A stretch of DNA of 64,000 nt from Bacteroidales bacterium (lineage in GTDB: Bacteria > Bacteroidota > Bacteroidia > Bacteroidales > Tenuifilaceae). Every line of letters starts with the position of its first letter. Within the stretch, counting starts at the first letter, position 1. A program made the position numbers and the translations under genes. Below the pieces are notes generated by a model, which was given only the letters and a program-made list of their open reading frames with translations, was not told the DNA's origin and made no database searches. Positions 1 through 8,387 of the stretch are shown here, piece by piece. The stretch is from contig DSBV01000109.1 in assembly GCA_011045955.1 (NCBI GenBank), positions 1-64,000 of the forward strand, written 5' to 3'.

Positions 1-135
1 CATATATAAAACATCTCATAAGTGTTATACAACATACAAAAAAAATTTGCTTTTTTGTTGGTGGGGGTAAATTTGCATTTAGATAATCGTTTAACACTAA
101 ATGTAAAACGTCGTACAGAAAAGAGAAAGTTTTAC

Positions 136-143
136 TACATTTG
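136..143 (+). promoter_or_regulatory. Bacteroidetes-type -7 box
   Basis: TACATTTG matches the Bacteroidetes -7 consensus TAnnTTTG exactly. Transcription from it would start near position 150, directly at the GC-rich structured segment upstream of the RND operon. No good -33 TTTG is visible at the usual spacing, so the call rests on the -7 box alone. Confidence 0.45.
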
Positions 144-149
144 TGCCAA

Positions 150-210
150 GCCCATCAGGTGGGGGCGGTACACCCGGAGGCACCACCGGGGCGAAAGGTG
201 TAAACATTAT
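150..210 (+). ncRNA. candidate structured leader RNA of RND operon
   Basis: A GC-rich segment stands out in AT-rich surroundings. Two competing pairings are visible: CCCGG (173-177) with CCGGG (186-190), loop AGGCACCA, and TACACC (169-174) with GGTGTA (197-202). They share C173 and C174, and such mutually exclusive stems are typical of switching leaders. It lies just after a -7 box and about 110 nt before the adaptor gene. I do not recognise a known riboswitch class, and an independent small RNA is equally possible. Confidence 0.35.
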
Positions 211-317
211 AAGAAAATGAGTTTATTTTTTAAATTTTGTTTACCCAGAACTAAGGTAAAAATACTTGGAGGCAGTGAAAAAATGATAATTTTGTATGAA
301 ATATTATCTACTTATAT

Positions 318-1415
318 ATGAAAAAGCCTATTATAAGAAGAAAATCGCCTTTAATTCAATTGGCGATACTCTTATTTCTAGTTAATTTAAATACATCGTG
401 CAAAAGAACTACTACTGAAGGAGAGACATCCGAAAAAGGGGCGAGCACATCGCCCACTCCAGTTTATGTTACCACAGCACTGGTTGCTATAAAACCATTT
501 TATAAGGAGCTTTGGAGTAATGGCAGGGTTGAAGCAGGTTCAACTGCACAAATTCTTTTTGATCAGCCGGGTATGGTTAAAGAGGTTATGGTTCGGAATG
601 GTCAGGAAGTTACCAAGGGACAGGTTATAGTTAAACTCGATGACACCGTGGAACGGATAGCTTTACTAAAGGCTCAAAACGCACTAGAAAGGGCAAAGGT
701 TGAAATGGCCGATATATTATTGGGGTATAATTCAAGTGGTGATACAGCTAATATCCCAGTAGCAGTAAAAAAAACCGCAAGCATCCGCAGCGGTTTATAT
801 GACTCTCAATTAGCATTGAAAGAGGCATTGTTCCATCTTTCAAAAACGGAGATTAAATCGCCAATATCCGGTAGAATTGTTGACATGGAGGTTCAGCCCA
901 ACAACCCTACCTCGGCCTATAAGTTGGTTTGCAAAGTAATTGATGAAACCTCGCTAAGAGTTCGATTCGGGATAATGGAAACAGAGCTGGAGTGGGCGCA
1001 GCCCGATGCCGAAGTTCAGGTATCGCCTTTATCGTTGCCTCAAGTCAAGGTTTTTGGTAAAATTATTGAAGTGAACCGGTTGGTTGATAACTCTGGGATG
1101 GTAAGCGTGGTTGCAAGTATACCGCAAAATCCATACTTAATACCCGGCATGAATGTTAAGCTTTGCATCCGGAAAATGATTAGTAATGCGCTTGTTTTGC
1201 CAGTAGATGCCATAACTCGCAGGCAAAACCGCGATGTGGTATTTGTTATGTCCGATTCATTGGCAATATGGCGATACGTAACTGTGGGGGGTAGAAATAC
1301 AACAGAAGCGGTAATTCTTGATGGAGTTAAACCGGGCGAGCGCGTTATTGTGAGCGGAAATGCAACCATTGGGCATGAGGCATGGGTGAAGGAATCCGAA
1401 CGGCCTTTAGAGTAA
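318..1415 (+). CDS. RND efflux periplasmic adaptor lipoprotein (MFP/HlyD family)
   Basis: Membrane-fusion subunit that would link an inner-membrane RND pump to an outer-membrane channel. The N-terminus has a lysine/arginine-rich start, a hydrophobic stretch and a lipobox ending NTSC (Cys28), so it should be a periplasmic lipoprotein. The barrel-sandwich half-motifs are visible (DQPGMVKEVMVRNGQEVTKG, then KSPISGRIVDMEVQPN), separated by a short helical hairpin; the beta-barrel and membrane-proximal domains follow. Length of 365 aa is usual. It ends 9 bp before the first permease gene, indicating one operon. Substrate is not predictable. Confidence 0.88.
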   Translation: MKKPIIRRKSPLIQLAILLFLVNLNTSCKRTTTEGETSEKGASTSPTPVYVTTALVAIKPFYKELWSNGRVEAGSTAQILFDQPGMVKEVMVRNGQEVTKGQVIVKLDDTVERIALLKAQNALERAKVEMADILLGYNSSGDTANIPVAVKKTASIRSGLYDSQLALKEALFHLSKTEIKSPISGRIVDMEVQPNNPTSAYKLVCKVIDETSLRVRFGIMETELEWAQPDAEVQVSPLSLPQVKVFGKIIEVNRLVDNSGMVSVVASIPQNPYLIPGMNVKLCIRKMISNALVLPVDAITRRQNRDVVFVMSDSLAIWRYVTVGGRNTTEAVILDGVKPGERVIVSGNATIGHEAWVKESERPLE

Positions 1416-1424
1416 ATCCTTACA

Positions 1425-4400
1425 ATGAATAATCTGGAAAGAGCTGAAAAAATATCAGGCCTGATTCCATTTGGCTTTAAGCCTTTTGCTGTTATTCTGT
1501 CATTTGTTCTTTTAAGCCTGTTAGGATTCATTGTAATGCCTTTTTTACCCTTAAAGCTTTATCCTTCAGAATCGGGTCAGCAAATTTTTATAAATTACTA
1601 CATTCCAGGGTACAAGCCCAATGTGGTTGAAATGGAGGTTACAGCCCCAATAGAATCGGTAATTTCATTAATTGAAGGTATTGAAAAAATTGAATCCACC
1701 TCCGGCGAGGGCTTGGGTGAAATTGTGGTAGAAGTTAAGAAGAGGACTGATGCCGATAAGGTAAAAAGGTTAATCATTACAGCCATTAGACAAATTTATC
1801 CAAAACTACCACAATCGTTATTCTTTCCTACAGTTTCGAGCGTTAGTCAAGATGATTATCACAAAAAGCAGCTTTTAGTTTACACCTTATGGAGTGATAA
1901 ACCAAACTGGGAAATCAAGGAAATTGCTTCCGATATAATAATACCCCAACTAACTTCGCTTGAGGGAATCGCTTCGGTTGAAATTCAGGGTGCATCGGAA
2001 TTGATTTGGCAAATTAGGATAAATCCTATTGCCCTGCAAAATCTAGGTTTATCGCCCGACAAGGTAGCAACTACCTTGAAAAGCTATGTCATAAACGAGG
2101 GAGTGGGACAGGCTCTCTCTGTAAAAGGGAATGGCCATAACATTTCGCTTGCGGGTCCTGGTATAACAGCCAATGATTTGGCCACAGTTCCAATAGCACT
2201 AGTAAACGGACGAATAATACAACTATGTCAAGTTGCCAAAGTTGAGCAAGTTCAAAGAGATACTGAGAAGGAATTTAGAATAAATGGGAAACCTGCTGTT
2301 TACCTTGTAATATCATCTACTCCTGATGCTAATCAAATTAAACTTGCCAATAAAATATATGGGGTGTTTGAAAGCATAAAGAACGACAACCAGGGTATTT
2401 CATTTAGCAAGATATATGATTCTACCCAACAACTACGTATCGATCTAAGAAAGAATATTTTACGAACATTGTCGTCGTTGGCTTTGCTGCTTATTTTTGT
2501 GCTGTTGGCATACCGTAAGTTAAGGTACTTATTGATTATAAGTTTTTCGCTATTAACAAATATTGCCATTGCTAGCTTGCTTTATTTTTTATTCAAAATA
2601 GAGATACACCTATTTTCATTATCAGGTTTCGCATTGTCGTTGGGTTTGATTATTGATAACACGCTTGTAACCCTTGATCACCTGAGGGATAAGAAAAATA
2701 TGAAAATTTTTACGGCATTACTTGCTGCAACTTTAACAACCATTGCAGTACTGGTATCAATATTTTTCATGAAAGGCAAATTGATTCAAAATCTTATAGA
2801 TTTTGCTTGGGTAATTATAATAAACTTGAGCGTTTCACTTGCAATTGCTCTATTTTTTATACCTGCGTTGTTCCAAGCATATCCGGTGTTAAAAAAAGGG
2901 AAAAAAAATAATATTAGGAAATTAAAAATACTTGCGAAAAGTCTTGTATGGTATGAGAAATACTGTTGCTTTGCCATTAAGCATAAAAGGTGGGGCATGG
3001 CATTGGGGCTATGGGCAATTGGTATACCGGTTTTCTTGTTACCCAATAAAATTGAAAGTAAATCGGTTTGGGCCGAAATGTACAACAAAACGATAGGTAG
3101 CGATACCTATCAATACACTCTTAAACCCATAGCCGATAAAGCTTTGGGCGGTAGTTTAAGGCTCTTCTATAACAGTACATGGGCAAATCATGCATGGGAA
3201 ATTCCTGAGCGGACAAAACTAACTGTGGTATACAAACTTCCCGATGGTGTAACCCTTGAACAGGCCGATGCCATTGCAAGAATTTTTGAATCGCACATTC
3301 AGTCCACTAGTGGTGTAGAAAGTTTTACAACAAATGTTAATCGTAAAAGGGGTACGCTTGAAATCTATTTTAGTAGTGAAACTGAAACGTCCACAATTCC
3401 TTTTGAATTAAAAGCCAAGTTAGAAAGGCTTTCGCTAACCCAGGCTGCTGCCGATTTCTACATTTACGGGGTTGGATTGGGATTTTCAAGTGGAACATCT
3501 TCGGGCTTTGCGAACTCAATTATCATACTAAAGGGTTATAGCTATAAATTGCTGATGGCTTATGCAAAACAGTTCGCCGATAGCATTTCTAAAAGCCCGC
3601 GGGTGAATGCCGTATGGATTACTGGAGGCGAACAATGGTTGTTTTCCGATAAGGATAATAAATATGCTAGTTTTAGTTCTGAACCTCTATTGCTTCGCAA
3701 AATTGATAAATATGAACTTTTCCAGGACATTACAGGTTTTACCGGAAACAATAGCTGGTATGGGTGGTTGCCAATTGGAGGAAAGGTACATGGTGTTAAA
3801 ATTATATCGGATACTAGCTTACCCTCTGAATTTGAATTTAGTCAGCATGTTACAACATTAGATTCGGTAAACTTTCGATTGGGAAATATTACCAGCTTTA
3901 ATAGTAGAAAAATTGCCGATAACATTTTTAGGGAAAACCAACAGTATATAATTACCCTAGCTTATAATTTTATTGGACCAGATAAACTTGTTGAAAAGGA
4001 ACTGAAAAAGAATCTTTCTTGGATTAAAAGTAGCCTACCGGTTGGTTTTATTGCAAAAACACCATACAGCAACTGGTTTTCTGAAAGGGATATGTGGAGT
4101 TACTATCTTATTGGCGTTATGCTTTTGCTTATCTACATTATTTCAGCGGTATTATTTGAATCACTGGTTCAGCCGCTTGCCGTAATTACATTAATTCCGT
4201 TGTCGTATGTGGGCACATTTCTTACCTACTGGTTATTTGATTTGCCTTTTGACCAGGGAACAATTGCCGCCTTCATACTTCTTGGTGGTTTGGTTGTTAA
4301 CTCAGTTATATACATACTAAATGAGCAAAATAATTTAGGAAATTATATTTCTGGCTCGTCTAGGGTATGGTACCTAAAAGCATTAAGGAATAAGTTTATT

Positions 4401-4580
4401 CCAATATTACTAACTATTCTGTCAACCGTATTTGGTCTTTTACCCTTTGTGGTTTTTGGCGAGGAACCATTTTGGTACTCATTGGCCATTGGTACCATAG
4501 GAGGATTATCGATTAGCGTTATTATACTATTGATTTTCATGCCGGTTTTACCTGGTGTTTTCAAAAATAACAGAATATAG
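1425..4580 (+). CDS. RND family efflux permease, subunit 1
   Basis: Inner-membrane proton-driven RND transporter of 1051 aa, with an N-terminal membrane helix followed by a large periplasmic pore/docking region and a repeated second half. The transmembrane-4 segment reads LGLIIDNTLVTLD, with Asp411 followed by Asn412 where AcrB has Asp-Asp. It is more divergent than the next permease. Spacing to the adaptor (9 bp) and to the second permease (2 bp) indicates co-expression. Two unlike permeases side by side suggest a heteromeric pump of MdtBC style; this is inferred from context. Confidence 0.87.
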   Translation: MNNLERAEKISGLIPFGFKPFAVILSFVLLSLLGFIVMPFLPLKLYPSESGQQIFINYYIPGYKPNVVEMEVTAPIESVISLIEGIEKIESTSGEGLGEIVVEVKKRTDADKVKRLIITAIRQIYPKLPQSLFFPTVSSVSQDDYHKKQLLVYTLWSDKPNWEIKEIASDIIIPQLTSLEGIASVEIQGASELIWQIRINPIALQNLGLSPDKVATTLKSYVINEGVGQALSVKGNGHNISLAGPGITANDLATVPIALVNGRIIQLCQVAKVEQVQRDTEKEFRINGKPAVYLVISSTPDANQIKLANKIYGVFESIKNDNQGISFSKIYDSTQQLRIDLRKNILRTLSSLALLLIFVLLAYRKLRYLLIISFSLLTNIAIASLLYFLFKIEIHLFSLSGFALSLGLIIDNTLVTLDHLRDKKNMKIFTALLAATLTTIAVLVSIFFMKGKLIQNLIDFAWVIIINLSVSLAIALFFIPALFQAYPVLKKGKKNNIRKLKILAKSLVWYEKYCCFAIKHKRWGMALGLWAIGIPVFLLPNKIESKSVWAEMYNKTIGSDTYQYTLKPIADKALGGSLRLFYNSTWANHAWEIPERTKLTVVYKLPDGVTLEQADAIARIFESHIQSTSGVESFTTNVNRKRGTLEIYFSSETETSTIPFELKAKLERLSLTQAAADFYIYGVGLGFSSGTSSGFANSIIILKGYSYKLLMAYAKQFADSISKSPRVNAVWITGGEQWLFSDKDNKYASFSSEPLLLRKIDKYELFQDITGFTGNNSWYGWLPIGGKVHGVKIISDTSLPSEFEFSQHVTTLDSVNFRLGNITSFNSRKIADNIFRENQQYIITLAYNFIGPDKLVEKELKKNLSWIKSSLPVGFIAKTPYSNWFSERDMWSYYLIGVMLLLIYIISAVLFESLVQPLAVITLIPLSYVGTFLTYWLFDLPFDQGTIAAFILLGGLVVNSVIYILNEQNNLGNYISGSSRVWYLKALRNKFIPILLTILSTVFGLLPFVVFGEEPFWYSLAIGTIGGLSISVIILLIFMPVLPGVFKNNRI

Positions 4581-4582
4581 TT

Positions 4583-7500
4583 ATGGTTCGATATCTTATA
4601 AAACGTCCAGTTGGCGTGCTGATGGTTTTTCTTGCACTGCTATTACTTGGTATCTTTTCGTTCTTTTTTATTCCGGTTTCATTATTGCCCGATATTGATG
4701 CCCCTCAGATTTCTGTCAAGATTGATTATCCAGGGAAGTTAGCAATGGAGATTGAGCAATCGGTTACTTCGCCCCTTCGGTTTCAGTTACAGCAGGTGAG
4801 CAGAATAGAATCGTTAGAGAGTGAAACGCGCGATAACGAAGCTGTTATTACAATTCGGTTTAAGTATGGCACAAATGGCGATAATGCATTTTTTGATGTT
4901 AACGAAAAACTTGACCTTGCCATGTCATACATTCCTCGCGAAGTTCAACGTCCAAGAGTAATAAAGTCAAGCGAAAGCGTTTTGCCAATTTTCAATATAA
5001 ATGTTTTTTATAGGGATTCAGCATTTGGAACAACTCGAATGCTAGAGCTCAGTCAGTTAATACAATTTGTCATAAAAAAACGCTTGGAGCAATTACCCGA
5101 AGTTGCGCTTACCGATATTTCAGGAGTCTTACAGCCAGAAGTAAGAATAATACCTGACGAAGCAAAACTAATGGTGTTAGGAATCTCTTATCAACAAATA
5201 AGCAATGCCATTAATCGTGCAATGAGTAATTTGGGCACAATAAAATACAAGCAGGGGCAGTTGGTTTTTGATGTAACCTTTGAATCGGAAGTCGGAAAGC
5301 CCGATGATATTGCCAATTTGGCTATTGAGGCATCGGGGCGTGTTTTTAGATTAGCCGAAATAGCAACCATTACACAATGCCCCCAAAATAGTAAAGGATT
5401 ATATGTTTACAATGGGAAACCTGCTGTAAGTATAGCTGTTTTGAAAACATCGAATAGCAAAATCTCTGATTTAAAGACAAGTATTTTTAAACAACTTGAG
5501 TTATTCCGCTCCGAGTACCCTGATCTTGAATTTGCGATCAGTAACGATCAATCTCGCATTCTTGACCTTTCAATGAGTAATTTAAAGTCGTCGCTACTCA
5601 TTGGTATTCTTTTAGCGATTGGCGTGATGTTCCTTTTCATGGGCGATTACCGGAGCCCTTTCATTATGGCAATAACTATTCCCGTTTCGTTAGTAATATC
5701 AGTTTTCCTGTTCTATTTGGTAGGGCTTTCAGTAAACATCATCTCTTTAGCTGGGCTTATTTTAGGGGTTGGAATGATGGTTGATAATTCAATTGTTGTT
5801 ATTGACAATATAAATCAGTGGCATCAAAGAGGCGAATTATTAGAGGAAGCAGTTGTAAAGGGAACAAATGAAGTAATTACCCCTCTACTTTCTTCTATGC
5901 TTACAACATGTGCGGTATTTCTTCCTTTAATTTTTCTTAGCGGAATAGCAGGAGAACTATTTTACGATCAAGCAATGGCTGTAACCATTGGGCTTATTAT
6001 CTCTTTCTGGGTTTCAATTACGTTAATTCCAACGCTATACTTTAATTCAAATTACTTCAAGTCGCATGTTAAATACCATCCGATATTTCCATTAGAAAAA
6101 CCTTATCTTATTGGACATAACTTTTTAGAAAGGCGAAAACGGCTGGTTTTAATTTTTACCATAGCGATGTTTCTATTGTCGCCCATTGTTTTTAACAAGA
6201 TGGAAAAGCAGCAGATACCAACTCTCTCGCATCGCGAATTAATGGTTGATTTAACATGGTCCGATAAGGTAAGTGTTGAAGAAAATTACCAGCGGTTTAG
6301 TAAATTAGTTCCTTTATTGGAGAGTATTTCAATCCAAAATGCAGCATATATTGGTAGGCAGCAATACTTACTAGTAAAAGGGTTTGAACAAGAAGAGAAT
6401 CAAGTAAAGATTTATAAAGAATTGATTGATACCATGGGTGTTGATAATACAAAAAAAGTAATTGCCAATTCCGTTAAGGGAATCGATAATAATTCTGATA
6501 TAAAATTTTCTTTTCCAGAAACAGTTTTTGATAGGGTTTTCCCTTCGAATAGTCATACACTATTGGTTAAGATTTACCCAGGTAGGGGTGTGGATTTTGT
6601 TACCCCAGAGTTGATTGGAAAAAAATTATCAATAATTAGACGTAGTTGTAATTCTTCATTTAGCTTTAATTTACCTGACTCATTGAATCGTTTGTCGCTC
6701 CGAATAATACCTGAACGGCTCCTTGTATACCATGTTAGTGTTGCTAAGGTAATTGATGGTATTCGGAAAGAGTTAGGCGCTAAGAGGATAGCAGACATAA
6801 ACTATGAACAGCAGGTACTGCCCATATACTATGGTAGTTCGGGCAAATACATTGAAAGTATTATTTCTGAGGCTACCGTCGAAAATGATTATGGAGAACT
6901 CGTCCCTGTTAGGCAGCTCGTTCAATTTGTTTCAGTCAATAGTTTACGAACAGTATTTGCTGATGCTACCGGTTTGTATTACCCCATAAATATTGAGGCT
7001 AATGTTAATGATCAAAAATCAATAATAGAGAACCTTAGGAGATCTAAAATTGATGGGGGTAACTACAGTTTGGGTTTTTCAGGCGATTATTTCAAATCAC
7101 AAAAAACAACTTCAGAATTAGTCATGGTGCTATTGGTTTCCGTACTGTTACTATACTTTATTATGGCAGCCCAATTTGAATCGCTATGGCAGCCATTGAT
7201 AGTGTTAATTGAATTGCCTGTTGATTTCTGTTTGGCTATAGTTGTACTTTGGCTATTGGGTGGTACCATTAACGTAATGAGTTTAATTGGTTTGGTTGTT
7301 ATGGGAGGAATTATTATAAACGACTCTATTTTAAAAATAGATACAATCAATAGATTGTTGAAAAAGGGTTTCCCGATTGAAAAGGCAGTTAAACTTGCTG
7401 GGGTTAGAAGGGTGAAAGCTATTGTGATGACCAGTGCAACTACTGCTCTTGCAATAATGCCAATATTATTTGGAACTGATATTGGATCTGAACTTCAGCG

Positions 7501-7621
7501 ACCCATGTCTATTGTTCTTTTTGCAGGTATGATTTTAGGAACACTGGTAAGTCTTTTTGTTATTCCTTTGCTTTTTGCAGAATTTTATAAGCTTACGACA
7601 CGTGCAAAATATAAACATTGA
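4583..7621 (+). CDS. RND family efflux permease, subunit 2
   Basis: Second RND permease, 1012 aa, with better-conserved family features than its neighbour: N-terminal IKRPVGVLMVFLALLLLG, periplasmic porter domains, and the transmembrane-4 motif GVGMMVDNSIVVIDNI (Asp401, Asn402). The C-terminal half contains the repeated fold with GLVVMGGIIINDSILKID. It is the last gene of the adaptor-permease-permease operon. No TolC-type outer-membrane factor follows, so the pump must use a channel encoded elsewhere or upstream of the window. Hydrophobic drugs or lipids are typical cargo for the family; no specific substrate is claimed. Confidence 0.88.
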   Translation: MVRYLIKRPVGVLMVFLALLLLGIFSFFFIPVSLLPDIDAPQISVKIDYPGKLAMEIEQSVTSPLRFQLQQVSRIESLESETRDNEAVITIRFKYGTNGDNAFFDVNEKLDLAMSYIPREVQRPRVIKSSESVLPIFNINVFYRDSAFGTTRMLELSQLIQFVIKKRLEQLPEVALTDISGVLQPEVRIIPDEAKLMVLGISYQQISNAINRAMSNLGTIKYKQGQLVFDVTFESEVGKPDDIANLAIEASGRVFRLAEIATITQCPQNSKGLYVYNGKPAVSIAVLKTSNSKISDLKTSIFKQLELFRSEYPDLEFAISNDQSRILDLSMSNLKSSLLIGILLAIGVMFLFMGDYRSPFIMAITIPVSLVISVFLFYLVGLSVNIISLAGLILGVGMMVDNSIVVIDNINQWHQRGELLEEAVVKGTNEVITPLLSSMLTTCAVFLPLIFLSGIAGELFYDQAMAVTIGLIISFWVSITLIPTLYFNSNYFKSHVKYHPIFPLEKPYLIGHNFLERRKRLVLIFTIAMFLLSPIVFNKMEKQQIPTLSHRELMVDLTWSDKVSVEENYQRFSKLVPLLESISIQNAAYIGRQQYLLVKGFEQEENQVKIYKELIDTMGVDNTKKVIANSVKGIDNNSDIKFSFPETVFDRVFPSNSHTLLVKIYPGRGVDFVTPELIGKKLSIIRRSCNSSFSFNLPDSLNRLSLRIIPERLLVYHVSVAKVIDGIRKELGAKRIADINYEQQVLPIYYGSSGKYIESIISEATVENDYGELVPVRQLVQFVSVNSLRTVFADATGLYYPINIEANVNDQKSIIENLRRSKIDGGNYSLGFSGDYFKSQKTTSELVMVLLVSVLLLYFIMAAQFESLWQPLIVLIELPVDFCLAIVVLWLLGGTINVMSLIGLVVMGGIIINDSILKIDTINRLLKKGFPIEKAVKLAGVRRVKAIVMTSATTALAIMPILFGTDIGSELQRPMSIVLFAGMILGTLVSLFVIPLLFAEFYKLTTRAKYKH

Positions 7622-7642
7622 ACAGGTTTAGAGTAAAAGTTT

Positions 7643-7710
7643 TTGTCAAAATTCATGTTGATTCGGCAAGTAAATAATTTTTTGTAAATTTGCATCCGCA
7701 ATTTTGACAA
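7643..7710. repeat. 11-bp inverted repeat flanking tRNA promoter
   Basis: TTGTCAAAATT (7643-7653) and its exact reverse complement AATTTTGACAA (7700-7710) lie symmetrically around the -7 box at 7685-7692. Transcription would start between the arms, so they cannot form one RNA stem; a DNA-binding site or remnant of an inverted duplication is more likely. Confidence 0.5.
7685..7692 (+). promoter_or_regulatory. -7 box of the tRNA-Leu cluster
   Basis: TAAATTTG fits TAnnTTTG exactly. A TTG at 7658-7660 could serve as the -33 element, though its spacing (24 bp) is a little long. The predicted transcript would carry two mimic hairpins and then tRNA-Leu(CAG). Confidence 0.5.
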
Positions 7711-7746
7711 GATCTTTTAGGTGTTGTAGATTCTAACTAAGTAAAT

Positions 7747-7956
7747 GCCCAGATGGCGGAACCGAGTGAAACGAGCTCCCGCCATCCACTGGCAACCAAA
7801 CATTACAGTTGGTTCAAAGTTCTTTTAGGTATTGCAAAGCATAATCTAAATGCCCAGATGGCGGAACCGAGTGAAACGAGCTCCCGCCATCCACTGGCAA
7901 CCAAACATTACAGTTGGTTCAAGGTTCTTTTAGGTATTGCAAAACATAATCTAAAT
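7747..7956 (+). repeat. two 105-bp tandem units with tRNA-Leu 5'-mimic hairpins
   Basis: Two units start at 7747 and 7852; the real tRNA-Leu(CAG) starts at 7957, so the period is exactly 105 bp. Each unit opens with GCCCAGATGGCGGAA, identical to the first 15 nt of that tRNA, then leaves the tRNA sequence. It folds instead: GATGGCGG pairs with CCGCCATC (7752-7759/7779-7786 in unit one; 7857-7864/7884-7891 in unit two), with an AACC bulge, a GAG/CTC inner stem and loop TGAAACGAG. A second hairpin, AACCAA/TTGGTT, follows in each unit. No tRNA D-, anticodon or T-arms are present. Confidence 0.85.
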
Positions 7957-8043
7957 GCCCAGATGGCGGAATTGGTAGACGCGCTAGTTTCAGGGACTAG
8001 TATCAGCAATGGTGTGCAGGTTCGAGTCCTGTTCTGGGCACCA
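7957..8043 (+). tRNA. tRNA-Leu(CAG)
   Basis: Class II cloverleaf of 87 nt with CCA encoded. Acceptor GCCCAGA pairs with TCTGGGC (8033-8039); the anticodon stem CTAGT/ACTAG encloses loop TTCAGGG, giving anticodon CAG; a long variable arm and T-loop TTCGAGT are present. It occupies the position of the third unit in the 105-bp tandem array. Confidence 0.96.
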
Positions 8044-8096
8044 GTTATTACAGAAATTTTTTTTTCTGTGAGTTATGGAAGAATTAATTTTGTTAT

Positions 8097-8104
8097 TATT
8101 TTTG
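8097..8104 (+). promoter_or_regulatory. -7 box upstream of mimic and tRNA-Leu(GAG)
   Basis: TATTTTTG matches TAnnTTTG. It lies after a weak CAGAAA/TTTCTG hairpin (8051-8068) that follows tRNA-Leu(CAG) and before the next mimic hairpin, so tRNA-Leu(GAG) may have its own promoter. No clear -33 element is seen. Confidence 0.35.
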
Positions 8105-8132
8105 CAGCGATTTTTGAATAATGATACTTAAT

Positions 8133-8177
8133 GCCCAGGTGGTGGAACCGAGTGGAACGAGTTCCCACCACCCATGG
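8133..8177 (+). repeat. tRNA-Leu(GAG) 5'-mimic hairpin
   Basis: Begins with GCCCAGGTGGTGGAA, the exact first 15 nt of the tRNA-Leu(GAG) that starts 106 bp downstream; the preceding sequence (TGAATAATGATACT) is also duplicated before the tRNA. GGTGGTGG (8138-8145) pairs with CCACCACC (8165-8172), with the same AACC bulge and a loop TGGAACGAG. Compared with the CAG-type mimic, both stem arms differ so that pairing is kept, and the inner GAG/CTC stem becomes GAG/TTC. Confidence 0.85.
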
Positions 8178-8238
8178 TTAAAAGAATAAGAAAGTTAGAG
8201 TCAAAAGAGACACTAACAATTGAATAATGATACTAGAC

Positions 8239-8322
8239 GCCCAGGTGGTGGAATTGGTAGACACACCAGCTTGAGGGGCTGGCGCCGTCAAAAGCGTGCA
8301 AGTTCGAGTCTTGTCCTGGGCA
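8239..8322 (+). tRNA. tRNA-Leu(GAG)
   Basis: Class II tRNA. Acceptor GCCCAGG pairs with CCTGGGC (8315-8321), discriminator A8322. Stem CCAGC/GCTGG encloses loop TTGAGGG, anticodon GAG. The next bases are CCC, so CCA is not encoded, unlike its neighbour. A strong terminator follows within 10 bp. Confidence 0.95.
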
Positions 8323-8330
8323 CCCGAATA

Positions 8331-8358
8331 AACCTTGTGAAAGTCACAAGGTTTTTTT
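8331..8358 (+). terminator. intrinsic terminator of tRNA-Leu(GAG)
   Basis: Ten-bp perfect stem AACCTTGTGA/TCACAAGGTT with a 3-nt loop, followed by a T run. Confidence 0.9.
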
Positions 8359-8365
8359 ATTTTTG
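8358..8365 (+). promoter_or_regulatory. -7 box embedded in the terminator T-tract
   Basis: TATTTTTG (TAnnTTTG) starts on the last T of the tRNA terminator tail. TTG at 8335-8337, inside the terminator stem, is 20 bp upstream and fits the -33 element. The likely target is the MBL hydrolase gene, whose ATG is at 8388. Confidence 0.45.
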
Positions 8366-8387
8366 GTGTTCACCAAATTGTAAAGCC

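Noticed and set aside
150-210. SRP RNA or tmRNA fragment
   Set aside because: The SRP GGAAGGAAGC core and the tmRNA T-arm are absent.
22-321. 99-aa open frame at the window start
   Set aside because: It crosses the -7 box and the GC-rich structured segment, and its product has no family resemblance.
7747-7956. CRISPR array or ordinary tRNA pseudogenes
   Set aside because: Only two units, 105-bp period and no spacers rule out CRISPR; the compensated hairpin in place of the tRNA body argues against simple tRNA decay.
7753-8121. 122-aa open frame with an internal protein repeat (MAEPSETSSRH...)
   Set aside because: It is produced by the 105-bp tandem mimic units and runs straight through tRNA-Leu(CAG); the repeat is explained at RNA level.
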